From NCBI GenBank assembly GCA_003280485.1, contig QCEU01000002.1, positions 1-64,000 on the forward strand: 64,000 nt of DNA. Reading direction: 5' to 3'. The stretch's first letter is position 1; every line of letters starts with the position of its first letter. The notes beneath the pieces were generated by a model. It was not told the origin of the DNA and searched no databases. It saw nothing but the letters and a program-made list of their open reading frames with translations. Below, piece by piece: positions 17,511 through 26,130 of this stretch. The stretch is from Pelagibacteraceae bacterium AG-359-O02. GTDB lineage: Bacteria > Pseudomonadota > Alphaproteobacteria > Pelagibacterales > Pelagibacteraceae. A program made the position numbers and the translations under genes.

Positions 17511-19094
17511 TTAGTACCCTTTTGCGTAACCGTCTTTTCTAGGGTCAGATCCTCCTAAAAGGTCCCCTTCTGATCGATTTATTTTAATAGCTTGACCTCC
17601 ACCATGAGTACCATCAATATACTCAACATTATGACCGATTTCTCTCAATTCACTAAAAATTTGATTATCGACTGATTTTTCAAGCTTATAAATATTGTTA
17701 AAATGAAAAGCTCTAGGAAAACTTAAAGCCTTTTGAGGACCCATACCGTAATCAATCATATTATTTAAAACATGCACCTGTCCTACTGGTTGATATTGTC
17801 CTCCCATAACTCCATAACTCAAAGTTGTGTTGTTATCTTTGTCAATGACCATACCTGGAATAATAGTGTGTAATGGTCTTTTTAAGCCCTCAATACAGTT
17901 TGGATGTCCATGCTCTACTCTGAAATTTGTACCCCTATTATGTAAAAGTATTCCACTTTTATTTGTAGTAATACCTGATCCAAATACATAACAAACTGAA
18001 TTAATGATGGACACACTATTTAAGTCTTTATCTACAACTGTTAGATAAATAGTTTCTGGATGAGCTGGAATATTTAAGTCACCAACATCACTGCATGAAT
18101 TGAGATTAATTTTATTAAAAATATTCTCAATATTTTTATCACTTAAAATTTCATCTAAATCAAAATTTACAAAATTTGGATCGCCTAAACTTGTTTCTTT
18201 AACTTTATAAGCTTGTTTTGTAACTTCGGCTTCAAGATGAAATCTTTCTGTACTGTTGAATTTATAGTTTTGAATATTTAGTTTTTCCAACAATTTCATC
18301 ATAATCAAAACAGTTACGCCAGGTCCATTTGGAGGACATTGATGAATAAAATCACCCTTATAAATAGATTTTATTGTTTCTGATCTTATTGTGTTCTGTT
18401 TAGAAAAATCCTCAAAAGTATGCACACCTCCTAATTCATTTAAACTATCAATTATATCTTTTGCAGTTTCACCTTCATAAAATTCTTTACTTCCATTTTT
18501 ACTAATTGCCTCTAATGTTTCTCCTAATGGAATATTCTTCATTAGTTCATTTTCTTGATAAGTACGACCTTCTTTCAAAAAAATTTTTTTAGAATTTTCA
18601 TTTCCATTAATTTTATTTATACTATTAAGCCAAGCATTTGACACTACTTTAGAAATCTTGTGACCGTTTTTTGCAATCTCTATTGCGCCTGTAAATAATT
18701 GTTCAAAATCTAATTTTCCAAATTCTTTATGAATGGTTTCCCAAGCATGAACTGCACCAGGAATCGTTACTGAATGAGGACTTGTTAATCCAATTTTATC
18801 TATATTTTTTTCCTTGAAGAAATCATAACTTAATTTCTCTGGTGCTAACCCAGATCCATTAAAAGATACTGCATCCTTATTATTCATTTTGACAATTGCA
18901 AAACAGTCTCCACCAATACTTGTTGCATTAGGCTCAACTACAGATAAAACAATTGAAGCTGCTATAGAAGCATCTACTGCATTTCCACCCATTTTTAGTA
19001 TTTTTAAGGCCTCTTCGGTCGCTAATGGATGAGAAGTTGCAGCCATAGCATTTGATGAGCGTGCATCTTTATCTTTTGTTGATTGATTATTCAT
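17511..19094 (-). CDS. Gamma-glutamyltransferase/hydrolase family protein, probably cytoplasmic
   Basis: A 527-residue Ntn-hydrolase of the gamma-glutamyltranspeptidase family, made as a precursor that self-cleaves before a catalytic threonine. The start of the mature small subunit aligns to TIYLTVVDKD with Thr348 as the likely nucleophile (E. coli has TTHYSVVDKD). GGNAVDA near residue 36 and GSGITTNKSGILLHN are typical family motifs. Unlike E. coli Ggt there is no signal peptide, so it probably acts in the cytoplasm. Members hydrolyse glutathione, gamma-glutamyl amides or other acyl amides; the substrate is unknown. It is divergent, by 29 bp, from an MFS permease and leads an operon with the CoA ligase and the PanE-like reductase. 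Confidence 0.82.
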   Translation of the reverse strand: MNNQSTKDKDARSSNAMAATSHPLATEEALKILKMGGNAVDASIAASIVLSVVEPNATSIGGDCFAIVKMNNKDAVSFNGSGLAPEKLSYDFFKEKNIDKIGLTSPHSVTIPGAVHAWETIHKEFGKLDFEQLFTGAIEIAKNGHKISKVVSNAWLNSINKINGNENSKKIFLKEGRTYQENELMKNIPLGETLEAISKNGSKEFYEGETAKDIIDSLNELGGVHTFEDFSKQNTIRSETIKSIYKGDFIHQCPPNGPGVTVLIMMKLLEKLNIQNYKFNSTERFHLEAEVTKQAYKVKETSLGDPNFVNFDLDEILSDKNIENIFNKINLNSCSDVGDLNIPAHPETIYLTVVDKDLNSVSIINSVCYVFGSGITTNKSGILLHNRGTNFRVEHGHPNCIEGLKRPLHTIIPGMVIDKDNNTTLSYGVMGGQYQPVGQVHVLNNMIDYGMGPQKALSFPRAFHFNNIYKLEKSVDNQIFSELREIGHNVEYIDGTHGGGQAIKINRSEGDLLGGSDPRKDGYAKGY

Positions 19095-19123
19095 AGTACA
19101 GATTAAATCTCAAAAATTTATAA

Positions 19124-20335
19124 ATGATTACTAAAGTAAATAAAAGCATTATCATATTCTGTATTTTTGCCTTTGGTTTTTTATTATCAAATCTTGTTAG
19201 ATCTATTACTGCAACATTAACGCCAGTCCTGACATATGAATTCGATTTAACAGCAGGGAATTTAGGACTGTTAGCAGGAGGCTATTTTATTGGCTTTTCA
19301 ATTATGCAAGTCCCAATAGGACTACTACTTGATAAATTCGGACCAAAAAAGGTTGTTGGGTATTTTTTGATAATTGCATTGGTAGGAACCGTATCATTTG
19401 CATTAGCAAAAAGTTTTTCTGGGTTGCTTATTTCAAGAATATTTATTGGGATCGGCGTGAGCGCTTGTATGATGGGACCTCTAACAGGATACAGAGTTTG
19501 GTTTGCTGAAAAATATCAACAGCGCGCTAATTCATGGATGTTAATGGTGGCAAATATAGGTTTTGTATCATCTACTTTACCAGTACAGATTTTATTACCA
19601 TATATAGGATGGAGATGGATTTTCATTTTAATAGCTATACTTATTTTAATAAGTATTATTTTAATTTTCTTATTCACTCCAAATTGGGAACAGAAAGAAA
19701 ACTTCACTATAGATGAGGAAAAAAAAGGTTTAGCTCAAATTTGGAAGAATAAGTTCTTTATCAGCATGGTACCATTAGCATTTATTAATTATGGTGGTAT
19801 ACAGGCAATCCAAACGCTTTGGGCCGGTCCTTGGATGCTAAATGTTACAGGTTATTCTCCATTTCAAAGTGCTACAGGCTTGTTTTGGATCAATGTAACT
19901 ATGTTAGCATCATACTTTTTATGGGGATATATTCTCCCCAAACTCTCAGATTATGGAATAAGTAGTGTTAAACTTATTAAATTTGGACTTCCAATTAGTT
20001 ACTTTGTTTTTTTTCTAATAATCTTCTTTGGTCCTAAAGCTGGAGCTTTTTTATTTGCAATATACATTATGACTTCAATTGTAATTTCTCTAACTCAACC
20101 AGCAATAGCTTTAAACTTTTCACAAAATTTAGCAGGCAAGTCACTTACTTCATATAATGTATTCATTCATTCAGGAACATTCTTTATGCAATGGGGTATT
20201 GGATTATTTATAGACTTATTTAATTTTAAAGGATTTGATATTTTAAGTAGTTATAGAATTTCTTTTTCAATTTTTTTAATTCTTTGTATATTAAGTTATA
20301 TTTTTTTCATTTATCTAAACAGAAATAATGATTAA
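19124..20335 (+). CDS. Major facilitator superfamily transporter
   Basis: A 403-residue inner-membrane protein with about twelve hydrophobic segments. The MFS motif A loop is visible as GLLLDKFGPKK after the second helix, and RIFIGIGVSACMMGP matches helix 4. The subfamily and substrate cannot be assigned. It is transcribed away from the gamma-glutamyltransferase-like gene, and the 29-bp spacer must hold or adjoin both start regions. Its 3' end overlaps the following hydrolase gene by 8 bp. Transport of the substrate or product of the divergent operon is a reasonable inference but unsupported directly. Confidence 0.85.
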   Translation: MITKVNKSIIIFCIFAFGFLLSNLVRSITATLTPVLTYEFDLTAGNLGLLAGGYFIGFSIMQVPIGLLLDKFGPKKVVGYFLIIALVGTVSFALAKSFSGLLISRIFIGIGVSACMMGPLTGYRVWFAEKYQQRANSWMLMVANIGFVSSTLPVQILLPYIGWRWIFILIAILILISIILIFLFTPNWEQKENFTIDEEKKGLAQIWKNKFFISMVPLAFINYGGIQAIQTLWAGPWMLNVTGYSPFQSATGLFWINVTMLASYFLWGYILPKLSDYGISSVKLIKFGLPISYFVFFLIIFFGPKAGAFLFAIYIMTSIVISLTQPAIALNFSQNLAGKSLTSYNVFIHSGTFFMQWGIGLFIDLFNFKGFDILSSYRISFSIFLILCILSYIFFIYLNRNND

Positions 20336-21137
20336 TAAAAAAATGATACTAACAAATATATTATTATTAATATTAATAATTTATACGTTTATTTGTATTT
20401 TTATTTTTTTTTATCAAAGAAATCTTCTGTACCATCCAAGTGAAAATAATTATTTAGACGAAGGACCTTTAAATCATAAAATTGAAAAGGTACTTATTAA
20501 CTCTGAAAGTAGTTTGGTTGGATGGTACTTTCAAAAAAAGGAAAATTATAAGACTATATTACTTTTTCATGGCAATGCTGGAAAACTTGATAACCGTATT
20601 TATAAGTTAAATGAATTCTCAAAAATGAATGTTAACTATTTGATATTTGCTTACAGGGGGTTTAGTGGAAATGATGGAAAACCATCAGAAATAGGCCTTT
20701 ATGAAGATGCTTTGGCAGCAAAGAAATGGCTAAATTCTAAGAAAATTGAAGATAAAAATATAATCTTGTACGGAGAGTCTTTGGGTACAGCAATTGCATT
20801 AAATCTAGCACAAGATTATTCTTTTAGTGGTGTGATATTAGAGTCACCGTTCACATCTATGGAAACACTAGCAAAAATTTCTTATCCATATTTACCAGTT
20901 AAATATTTGTTAAAAGATAAATACAATTCGATTAGCAAATTGAATAAAAATACATCTCCAATTCTTGTAATGCATGGGATGAAAGATAAAATTGTGCCAT
21001 TTAAAATGGGAAAAGAAATTTATGATAAATTTAATGGAAAAAAATCAAGTTTTTTTGTTGAAAATGATGATCATATGATGGATTTTAACGAAAATCTCAT
21101 AAACTCAATTGAGTTATTTATTACAGAATTAAATTAA
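20328..21137 (+). CDS. Membrane-anchored alpha/beta hydrolase (BEM46/YfhR-like)
   Basis: A 269-residue serine hydrolase of unknown substrate. An N-terminal hydrophobic helix (residues about 6-29) probably anchors it in the inner membrane. The oxyanion HGNAG motif is at 81-85, the nucleophile elbow GESLG places Ser151, and the acid and base are likely Asp220 (MKDKIVPF) and His249 (DDHMMDF). This layout matches the BEM46/ABHD13 group. It overlaps the MFS gene by 8 bp, so they are probably co-transcribed. Confidence 0.82.
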   Translation: MINKKMILTNILLLILIIYTFICIFIFFYQRNLLYHPSENNYLDEGPLNHKIEKVLINSESSLVGWYFQKKENYKTILLFHGNAGKLDNRIYKLNEFSKMNVNYLIFAYRGFSGNDGKPSEIGLYEDALAAKKWLNSKKIEDKNIILYGESLGTAIALNLAQDYSFSGVILESPFTSMETLAKISYPYLPVKYLLKDKYNSISKLNKNTSPILVMHGMKDKIVPFKMGKEIYDKFNGKKSSFFVENDDHMMDFNENLINSIELFITELN

Positions 21138-21186
21138 GACACAATTCAAACAAATATTAAGCAACTTTATATTTTTAAAGTCATAT

Positions 21187-21747
21187 ATGGTAAGAATTTT
21201 ATCTATTTTAATTGTAATTTTTTTTTCAAATTTTTCTTATGCTGAAATTAGCAACGAAACTAGGAATAAATATTTTTATGTTGGTAAAATGAAATCATAT
21301 AATAGTCAATTTACATTATATTTCAAAACAAGAGACAAAGCCATTTTAGCTAGAGGAGAAGATGCAAACTATATTAATGATTATCCACAAGATCTATATA
21401 TTTATAATCATAATTCAAAAGAGGATTTTCCTTTACTAACATATGAATGGTTTCCTAAAAAAGTTAAAAAACTTGTAAAAAATTATACCTATCCAGTTTT
21501 TCCTGAGGACTTTGCATATTATTTAATGAAAGATAATAATACTTTAATTTTAGTAAGTGGTAAAAAAAATTTTCATCAAAATCTAGAATATAATATTCAG
21601 TCTAAAAAATTAAAAAATTTCGAGAATGACGGGAAACTAAATTTCATTATTTCAAGTTATGCAAAAGTTTGTGGATATGAAACAAATAAGAATAATTTTG
21701 AATGTTCTATTGAAAAACCTTTAATTTCTAAAAATCTAATTAATTAA
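21187..21747 (+). CDS. Exported protein of unknown function
   Basis: A 186-residue protein that I do not recognise. Residues 1-20 look like a Sec signal peptide (MVRILSILIVIFF, cut probably after SYA). The mature part is rich in Tyr, Asn and Lys, and includes two cysteines near the C-terminus (CGYETNKNNFEC) that could form a disulphide in the periplasm. No transmembrane helix or repeat is seen beyond the signal. It lies 49 bp after the hydrolase gene and its 3' end overlaps convergent ftsY by 8 bp. Confidence 0.65.
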   Translation: MVRILSILIVIFFSNFSYAEISNETRNKYFYVGKMKSYNSQFTLYFKTRDKAILARGEDANYINDYPQDLYIYNHNSKEDFPLLTYEWFPKKVKKLVKNYTYPVFPEDFAYYLMKDNNTLILVSGKKNFHQNLEYNIQSKKLKNFENDGKLNFIISSYAKVCGYETNKNNFECSIEKPLISKNLIN

Positions 21748-22657
21748 ATTGAGTAAATGCATCTGCAAATTGTTCAGCATTGAAAATTTGTAAATCGTCT
21801 TCTTTTTCTCCAAGTCCAAGGCCTAAAATTGGAACCTTATATTTTTTTGAAATTGCAATTAGCACTCCTCCTTTTGCTGTCCCATCAAGTTTTGTCATAA
21901 TTAAACCGGTAATTTTTATAATTTTATCAAATTCTTCAAGTTGATTTATTATATTTTGCCCGGAGGTTGCATCTAGAACTAAAACAACATCATGAGGTGC
22001 ACTTTCATCTGTTTTTTTTATAACATTTGCAATTTTTTTGAATTCATCCATTAAATTTTTCTTATTTTGCAATCTGCCAGCGGTATCAATTAGTACCCGT
22101 TTAATATTGTTGTTTTTTGCATGTTCTATCGCTTTGTAAGCTACTGAAGCAGGGTCAGACCCTGGATTTGATTTGATAATTGACGCTCCAATCTTATCAG
22201 ACCAAGACTCTAATTGCTCTATTGCTGCTGCCCTAAAGGTATCACAAGCAGAAAATATAACTTCTGAGCCGTTATCTTTAAATATTTTACCAATTTTACC
22301 GATAGTGGTCGTCTTACCTACCCCATTTACACCAGAAATTAATGTTACGTTTAAATTTTCTTTATTTTCAAAAAAATCTTTTTTTTCTAAGGGTACCATT
22401 AACTCTAAAATATATTCTTTTAAAATAGCATTTATTTCCTCAACCGCATTTTTCTTAGGATCAATTTTTTTTTGAGAGATAATATTTTTTATTTCAGCTG
22501 AAGCGTCAATGCCAACGTCAGAACTAATCAAAAATTCCTCTATTTTGTTTAATGTCTCATCATCAATTTCTTTTTTTACTATTATATCTCTAAGTCCTGA
22601 GGAAATACTATCAGCACTTTTTTTAAAGCCCAATTTAAACTTTTCGAAAATACCCAT
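21740..22657 (-). CDS. ftsY: Signal recognition particle receptor FtsY
   Basis: A 305-residue SRP GTPase that docks SRP-ribosome complexes at the membrane. The N-terminal helical bundle is followed by the G domain with G1 GVNGVGKTTTIGK (about 115), the insertion-box motif DTFRAAA, DTAGR, and the TKLDG G4 motif. It lacks the long acidic A domain of E. coli FtsY, as is common in small genomes. Its start codon overlaps the dapF stop by one base. The partner gene ffh lies about 1 kb away in divergent orientation. Confidence 0.95.
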   Translation of the reverse strand: MGIFEKFKLGFKKSADSISSGLRDIIVKKEIDDETLNKIEEFLISSDVGIDASAEIKNIISQKKIDPKKNAVEEINAILKEYILELMVPLEKKDFFENKENLNVTLISGVNGVGKTTTIGKIGKIFKDNGSEVIFSACDTFRAAAIEQLESWSDKIGASIIKSNPGSDPASVAYKAIEHAKNNNIKRVLIDTAGRLQNKKNLMDEFKKIANVIKKTDESAPHDVVLVLDATSGQNIINQLEEFDKIIKITGLIMTKLDGTAKGGVLIAISKKYKVPILGLGLGEKEDDLQIFNAEQFADAFTQFN

Positions 22658-23481
22658 TAAATATTTATATCTATTTCTTTGATACTAGATACAGGTCCTT
22701 TCATATGAATTTGTTGACTTTCATCAATAGAAATTATTAATTTTCCTAAACTGAATTCAATTTCAGTTCTAGAATTTTCTAATTTTTCTAAATTTGCAGC
22801 TACTGCTGTTGCACATGCAGCAGTTCCACATGCTTTTGTTAAACCTGCACCTCTTTCCCAAACTTTAATTTTATAATGATTTTCATTTAATTTTTGAGCA
22901 AGGGTGAAATTACATTTTTCCGGAAAAAATTCATGATTTTCGATCTCAGGTCCAATTTTTTCTAAATTGAAATTTTCTACATCATTTACAAAAAAAATAG
23001 CATGAGGATTACCTACGTTAATAGCTATACCGCCACTCACTGCTTGGTTATTGTTATCTTCTATAATTATTCCTAAATTTTTAGTGTCTAGTTTTTTAGA
23101 TAAAGGAATTTCATTCCAATTAGTTTTTGGTATACCAATTGTTGTTTCAACTTGACCATCATCAAGTAACTTTGAATTTAACTGTTTTGATGCTACTTGA
23201 ACGCTTATATTTTTTGTATTTTTTTCTTTTGATAATAAAAAGGCTACACATCTTGTACCGTTTCCACATGCGTCAGCTGCCGAACCATCAGAATTATAAA
23301 ACTCTAGATCAGCATCAGCATTATCACTGTTGTTAATATAGACTAGTTGGTCACAACCAATAAAGTTTCGATCACAAATTTTAATAATTTGATCCTTGTT
23401 TAATTCGACAGTATTTGACCTATTATCAATAATTACAAAATCATTTCCAAGACCATCCATTTTAAAAGCTTTAAATTCCAT
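22657..23481 (-). CDS. dapF: Diaminopimelate epimerase
   Basis: A 274-residue cofactor-independent racemase converting LL- to meso-diaminopimelate for lysine and peptidoglycan synthesis. The two catalytic cysteines are visible at Cys72 (DACGNGTR) and Cys218 (KACGTAACA), and the length is standard. The start MEFKAFKMDGLGNDFV is canonical. It heads a minus-strand operon with ftsY; the 160-bp gap upstream is shared with divergent ffh. Confidence 0.95.
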   Translation of the reverse strand: MEFKAFKMDGLGNDFVIIDNRSNTVELNKDQIIKICDRNFIGCDQLVYINNSDNADADLEFYNSDGSAADACGNGTRCVAFLLSKEKNTKNISVQVASKQLNSKLLDDGQVETTIGIPKTNWNEIPLSKKLDTKNLGIIIEDNNNQAVSGGIAINVGNPHAIFFVNDVENFNLEKIGPEIENHEFFPEKCNFTLAQKLNENHYKIKVWERGAGLTKACGTAACATAVAANLEKLENSRTEIEFSLGKLIISIDESQQIHMKGPVSSIKEIDINI

Positions 23482-23523
23482 ATACTTCAGTATTTAACTT
23501 ATTTATTGACATTTTGAACCTCT

Positions 23524-23529
23524 ATTATA
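23524..23529 (-). promoter_or_regulatory. Possible -10 element for dapF-ftsY
   Basis: Read on the minus strand, these bases are a perfect TATAAT about 43 bases upstream of the dapF start. No good -35 is present at the usual spacing, because that position falls in the G/C-rich ffh leader. On the plus strand the overlapping TATAGT (23526-23531) could serve ffh, with a TTGACA at 23506-23511 only 14 bases upstream. The site is weakly supported. Confidence 0.3.
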
Positions 23530-23535
23530 GTTTAT

Positions 23536-23641
23536 CGCCGTTTCCGCAAAATACAGCAATTTGCGGTGTCTTTGGTAACAAAGAGATCGACACCAGTCAG
23601 CGAGAGTTCGCCCACTGGTGCGATACTTGCTGGATGTGATT
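23536..23641 (+). ncRNA. Structured 5' leader of ffh (SAR11 ffh-type candidate cis-regulatory RNA)
   Basis: This stretch is conspicuously G/C-rich for the window and folds into three hairpins. CCGCAAA (23544-23550) pairs with TTTGCGG (23560-23566). CTTTG (23570-23574) pairs with CAAAG (23579-23583) around GTAA. CACCAGT (23591-23597) pairs with ACTGGTG (23614-23620), with an inner GCGA/TCGC stem (23600-23603 with 23608-23611). A structured RNA upstream of the gene for the cytoplasmic SRP protein has been described from 'Ca. P. ubique' intergenic regions, and this element sits in the same place. I identify it by position and structure, not by alignment. It probably tunes Ffh synthesis. Confidence 0.75.
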
Positions 23642-25000
23642 ATGTTTGAAAATTTAACAAATAAATTTGAAGAAATATTTTCTTCTTTAAAAAAGGCGCC
23701 TTCGCTTGATGAAAAGCAAGTAGATGAGGGTTTAAGAGAGATTAGGCTTGCTCTTTTAGAAGCGGATGTATCTTTAGAAGTTGTAAAAGAATTTATAAAT
23801 AGAGTGAAACCCAAAGCTCTTGGTCAAGAGATCATTAGGTCTACTTCACCAGGACAGATGGTAGTTAAAGTTGTTAACGATGAGTTAATTTCTTTCTTAG
23901 GGGATAAAAATTCTGATATTGAATTAAATGCAGTACCTCCTGTTCCAGTGATGTTAGTTGGGTTACAGGGTTCAGGAAAGACTACAACTACAGCTAAGTT
24001 AGCAAGATTTTTAGAGGCTAACAAAAAGAAAAAAGTTATGATGGCTAGTCTAGACGTTTACAGACCTGCTGCACAAGAGCAACTAAGACTTTTGGGTGAG
24101 CAAAATAATATAATAACGCTTCCAGTTATCAAAGATCAACTTCCTGCAGATATTTGTAGAAGAGCGATTAGTGCTGCTAATCTTAATGGAGCAGATGTAA
24201 TTCTATTTGATACAGCCGGAAGAACTCAGATTGATTTACAAATGATGAGTGAGATTAAACAAATTGAAAGTATTATAAATCCGTCAGAGACAATTCTTGT
24301 CGCAGATTCTTTGACTGGCCAAGTAGCAGCTAATGTAGCTAAAGAATTTAAAAGTACTGTTAATCTGACAGGTATTATTCTTACAAGATCAGATGGTGAT
24401 GGAAGAGGTGGAGCAGCATTAAGTATGAAATATGTTGCAGATGTTCCAATTAAATTTTTAGGAGTTGGTGAAAAGATAGAAAATTTTGAAGTTTTTCACC
24501 CAGACAGAATTGCCAATAGAATTTTAGGTATGGGAGATATTGTTTCCCTTGTTGAAAAGGCTGCAGAAGATCTAGATGAAGAAAAATTAAAAAAAACAGA
24601 GGAAAAATTAAAAAAAGGTCAGTTCTCGTTAGAGGATTATCTTACTCAGCTAAGACAAATGAAAAAAATGGGTGGTATTGAAGGTATAATGTCTTTTTTG
24701 CCTGGTGTTTCAAAAGTTAAATCTCAAATGGATCAAGCTGGAGTGGATGAAAAAATAATTACTCAAAACGAGGCGGTAATATTATCTATGACTAAAAAAG
24801 AGCGTGAAAACCCTAAGATTATAGATGGTTCTAGAAAAAAAAGAATTGCTAATGGCTCAGGAACAGACGTAGCCACTATCAATAAATTGCTTAAGCAATT
24901 TAAGATGATGTCAGAAATGATGAAAAAAATGTCTAAAGGAAATACAAAAGGGATGATGGATAAAGGCATACCACCAGAACTTTTTAATCAATTAAAATAA
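23642..25000 (+). CDS. ffh: Signal recognition particle protein Ffh (SRP54)
   Basis: A 452-residue GTPase that binds signal sequences and SRP RNA. The N domain begins MFENLTNKFEEIF, the G domain has G1 GLQGSGKTTTTAKLA near residue 106, DVYRPAA, DTAGR and TRSDGDGRGG, and the methionine-rich M domain ends the protein with the RNA-binding region. Translation upstream to a GTG at 23618 is possible in frame, but that segment is the hairpin-rich leader and the family N-terminus starts at the ATG at 23642. It heads the ffh-rpsP-trmD-rplS operon. Confidence 0.96.
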   Translation: MFENLTNKFEEIFSSLKKAPSLDEKQVDEGLREIRLALLEADVSLEVVKEFINRVKPKALGQEIIRSTSPGQMVVKVVNDELISFLGDKNSDIELNAVPPVPVMLVGLQGSGKTTTTAKLARFLEANKKKKVMMASLDVYRPAAQEQLRLLGEQNNIITLPVIKDQLPADICRRAISAANLNGADVILFDTAGRTQIDLQMMSEIKQIESIINPSETILVADSLTGQVAANVAKEFKSTVNLTGIILTRSDGDGRGGAALSMKYVADVPIKFLGVGEKIENFEVFHPDRIANRILGMGDIVSLVEKAAEDLDEEKLKKTEEKLKKGQFSLEDYLTQLRQMKKMGGIEGIMSFLPGVSKVKSQMDQAGVDEKIITQNEAVILSMTKKERENPKIIDGSRKKRIANGSGTDVATINKLLKQFKMMSEMMKKMSKGNTKGMMDKGIPPELFNQLK

Positions 25001-25012
25001 ATAGGAGAACAA

Positions 25013-25441
25013 ATGTTAAAGATGCGTTTATCAATGGGAGGAACTAAGAAGAGACCAGTTTATAAGATAGTGGTTGCAGATAGTAGATTTCCAAGGGATG
25101 GAAGGTTTATAGAAAAATTAGGTTTTTTTAATCCTCTAATTCCAAGAGAAAAAAAAGAAAGAATGGGATTAGATGTTGAGAGAGTTAAGTATTGGCTGGG
25201 TCAAGGGGCACAACCAACAACTAGAGTTGCAAGGTTATTAGGAGAAAATGAGATTATGCCTATGCCAGCAAAAGGTAATAATCCTCAAAAAGCAATTCCA
25301 AAAAAAGATAGAAAAAAAACTGATGAGGGTGGCGAAGCTAAAGCAGATGCTCCTAAAACAGAAGCTCCAAAAGAGGAAGCTAAAACAGAAGCTCCAAAAG
25401 AGGAAGCTAAAACAGAAGCTCCGAAGGAAGAAGCTAAATAG
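25013..25441 (+). CDS. rpsP: 30S ribosomal protein S16 with repetitive acidic/basic tail
   Basis: A 142-residue S16. The first roughly 85 residues are the conserved small-subunit protein ([20 protein letters not shown], then [19 protein letters not shown]). The tail from about residue 95 is low complexity and ends in three tandem copies of [13 protein letters not shown] in the spacer gives a good ribosome-binding site. S16 in most bacteria is 80-90 residues, so the tail is an addition. It is followed after 4 bp by trmD, with no rimM between. Confidence 0.95.
   Translation: MLKMRLSMGGTKKRPVYKIVVADSRFPRDGRFIEKLGFFNPLIPREKKERMGLDVERVKYWLGQGAQPTTRVARLLGENEIMPMPAKGNNPQKAIPKKDRKKTDEGGEAKADAPKTEAPKEEAKTEAPKEEAKTEAPKEEAK
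25355..25435 (+). repeat. Tandem 27-bp repeat in rpsP tail
   Basis: Three in-frame units (25355-25381, 25382-25408, 25409-25435) encode KTEAPKEEA. The first two are identical and the third differs at a few third-codon positions. A degenerate half unit precedes them at 25340. Confidence 0.9.
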
Positions 25442-25445
25442 AATA

Positions 25446-26129
25446 ATGTTTTTGTCTAGAGTATTTACGTTGTATCCTGAATATTTTCCTGGTTATTTGA
25501 GTAAAGGCCTTTTTGGAAAGTCAAAAGGAAAAGAATGGGATTTAGAAACAGTAAACATAAGAGATTATGCTTTAGATAAACATAAAACTGTTGACGACAC
25601 TCCTTATGGTGGAGGAAATGGAATGATTATGAAAGCAGATGTTTTGGCAAATTCATTAGATGCAAATATTAAGGCTAAAGAAAAAACCCTCTATTTAAGT
25701 CCAAGAGGAAAAGTATTTAATTCCAAACTTGCAAGAGAATTTTCGAATGAAAAAACAATCAATTTAATTTGTGGACACTTCGAAGGAGTAGATGAGAGAA
25801 TACTAGAAAGTAGAGATATTGAAGAGATTAGCATTGGTGACTTTATACTGTCAGGGGGTGAAGTTGCTGCATTTGTTGTAACAGACTCTATTTTAAGATT
25901 TATTCCAGGAATTCTGGGTAATATTAATTCCTCAAAAGACGAGAGTTTTGAGAATGGCCTTCTTGAATATCCGCAATTCACAAAACCTCAAGTTTGGGAG
26001 GAAAAAAAGGTCCCAAATGTGCTAATTTCAGGTGATCACGCCAAAATTAAAGACTGGCGTTTATCTCAATCTGAGGCTATAACACGCGACCGAAGACCAG
26101 ACTTGTGGCAAAAATATAAGAAAAATTAA
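25446..26129 (+). CDS. trmD: tRNA (guanine-N1)-methyltransferase TrmD
   Basis: A 227-residue SPOUT methyltransferase that makes m1G37 in tRNAs with G36, preventing frameshifting. The trefoil-knot SAM region is visible in [23 protein letters not shown] and [13 protein letters not shown], and the N-terminus [15 protein letters not shown] fits the family. The frame stays open upstream into rpsP, but that part is an out-of-frame reading of the S16 tail; the ATG at 25446 is the sensible start. It lies between rpsP and rplS as usual. Confidence 0.95.
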   Translation: MFLSRVFTLYPEYFPGYLSKGLFGKSKGKEWDLETVNIRDYALDKHKTVDDTPYGGGNGMIMKADVLANSLDANIKAKEKTLYLSPRGKVFNSKLAREFSNEKTINLICGHFEGVDERILESRDIEEISIGDFILSGGEVAAFVVTDSILRFIPGILGNINSSKDESFENGLLEYPQFTKPQVWEEKKVPNVLISGDHAKIKDWRLSQSEAITRDRRPDLWQKYKKN

Positions 26130-26130
26130 A

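Noticed and set aside
23618-23641. Upstream GTG start for Ffh
   Set aside because: The added eight residues are encoded by the structured leader and do not match the family start; ATG at 23642 does.
23503-23814. Minus-strand ORF across the dapF-ffh gap, and 4.5S RNA in the same gap
   Set aside because: The ORF is antisense to ffh and the leader. The gap lacks the conserved GGAAG/AGCAG loop pattern of SRP RNA, so it is a leader and not ffs.
25248-25445. N-terminal extension of TrmD of about 66 Lys-rich residues
   Set aside because: It is a shifted reading of the repetitive rpsP tail; the family N-terminus begins at the ATG at 25446.
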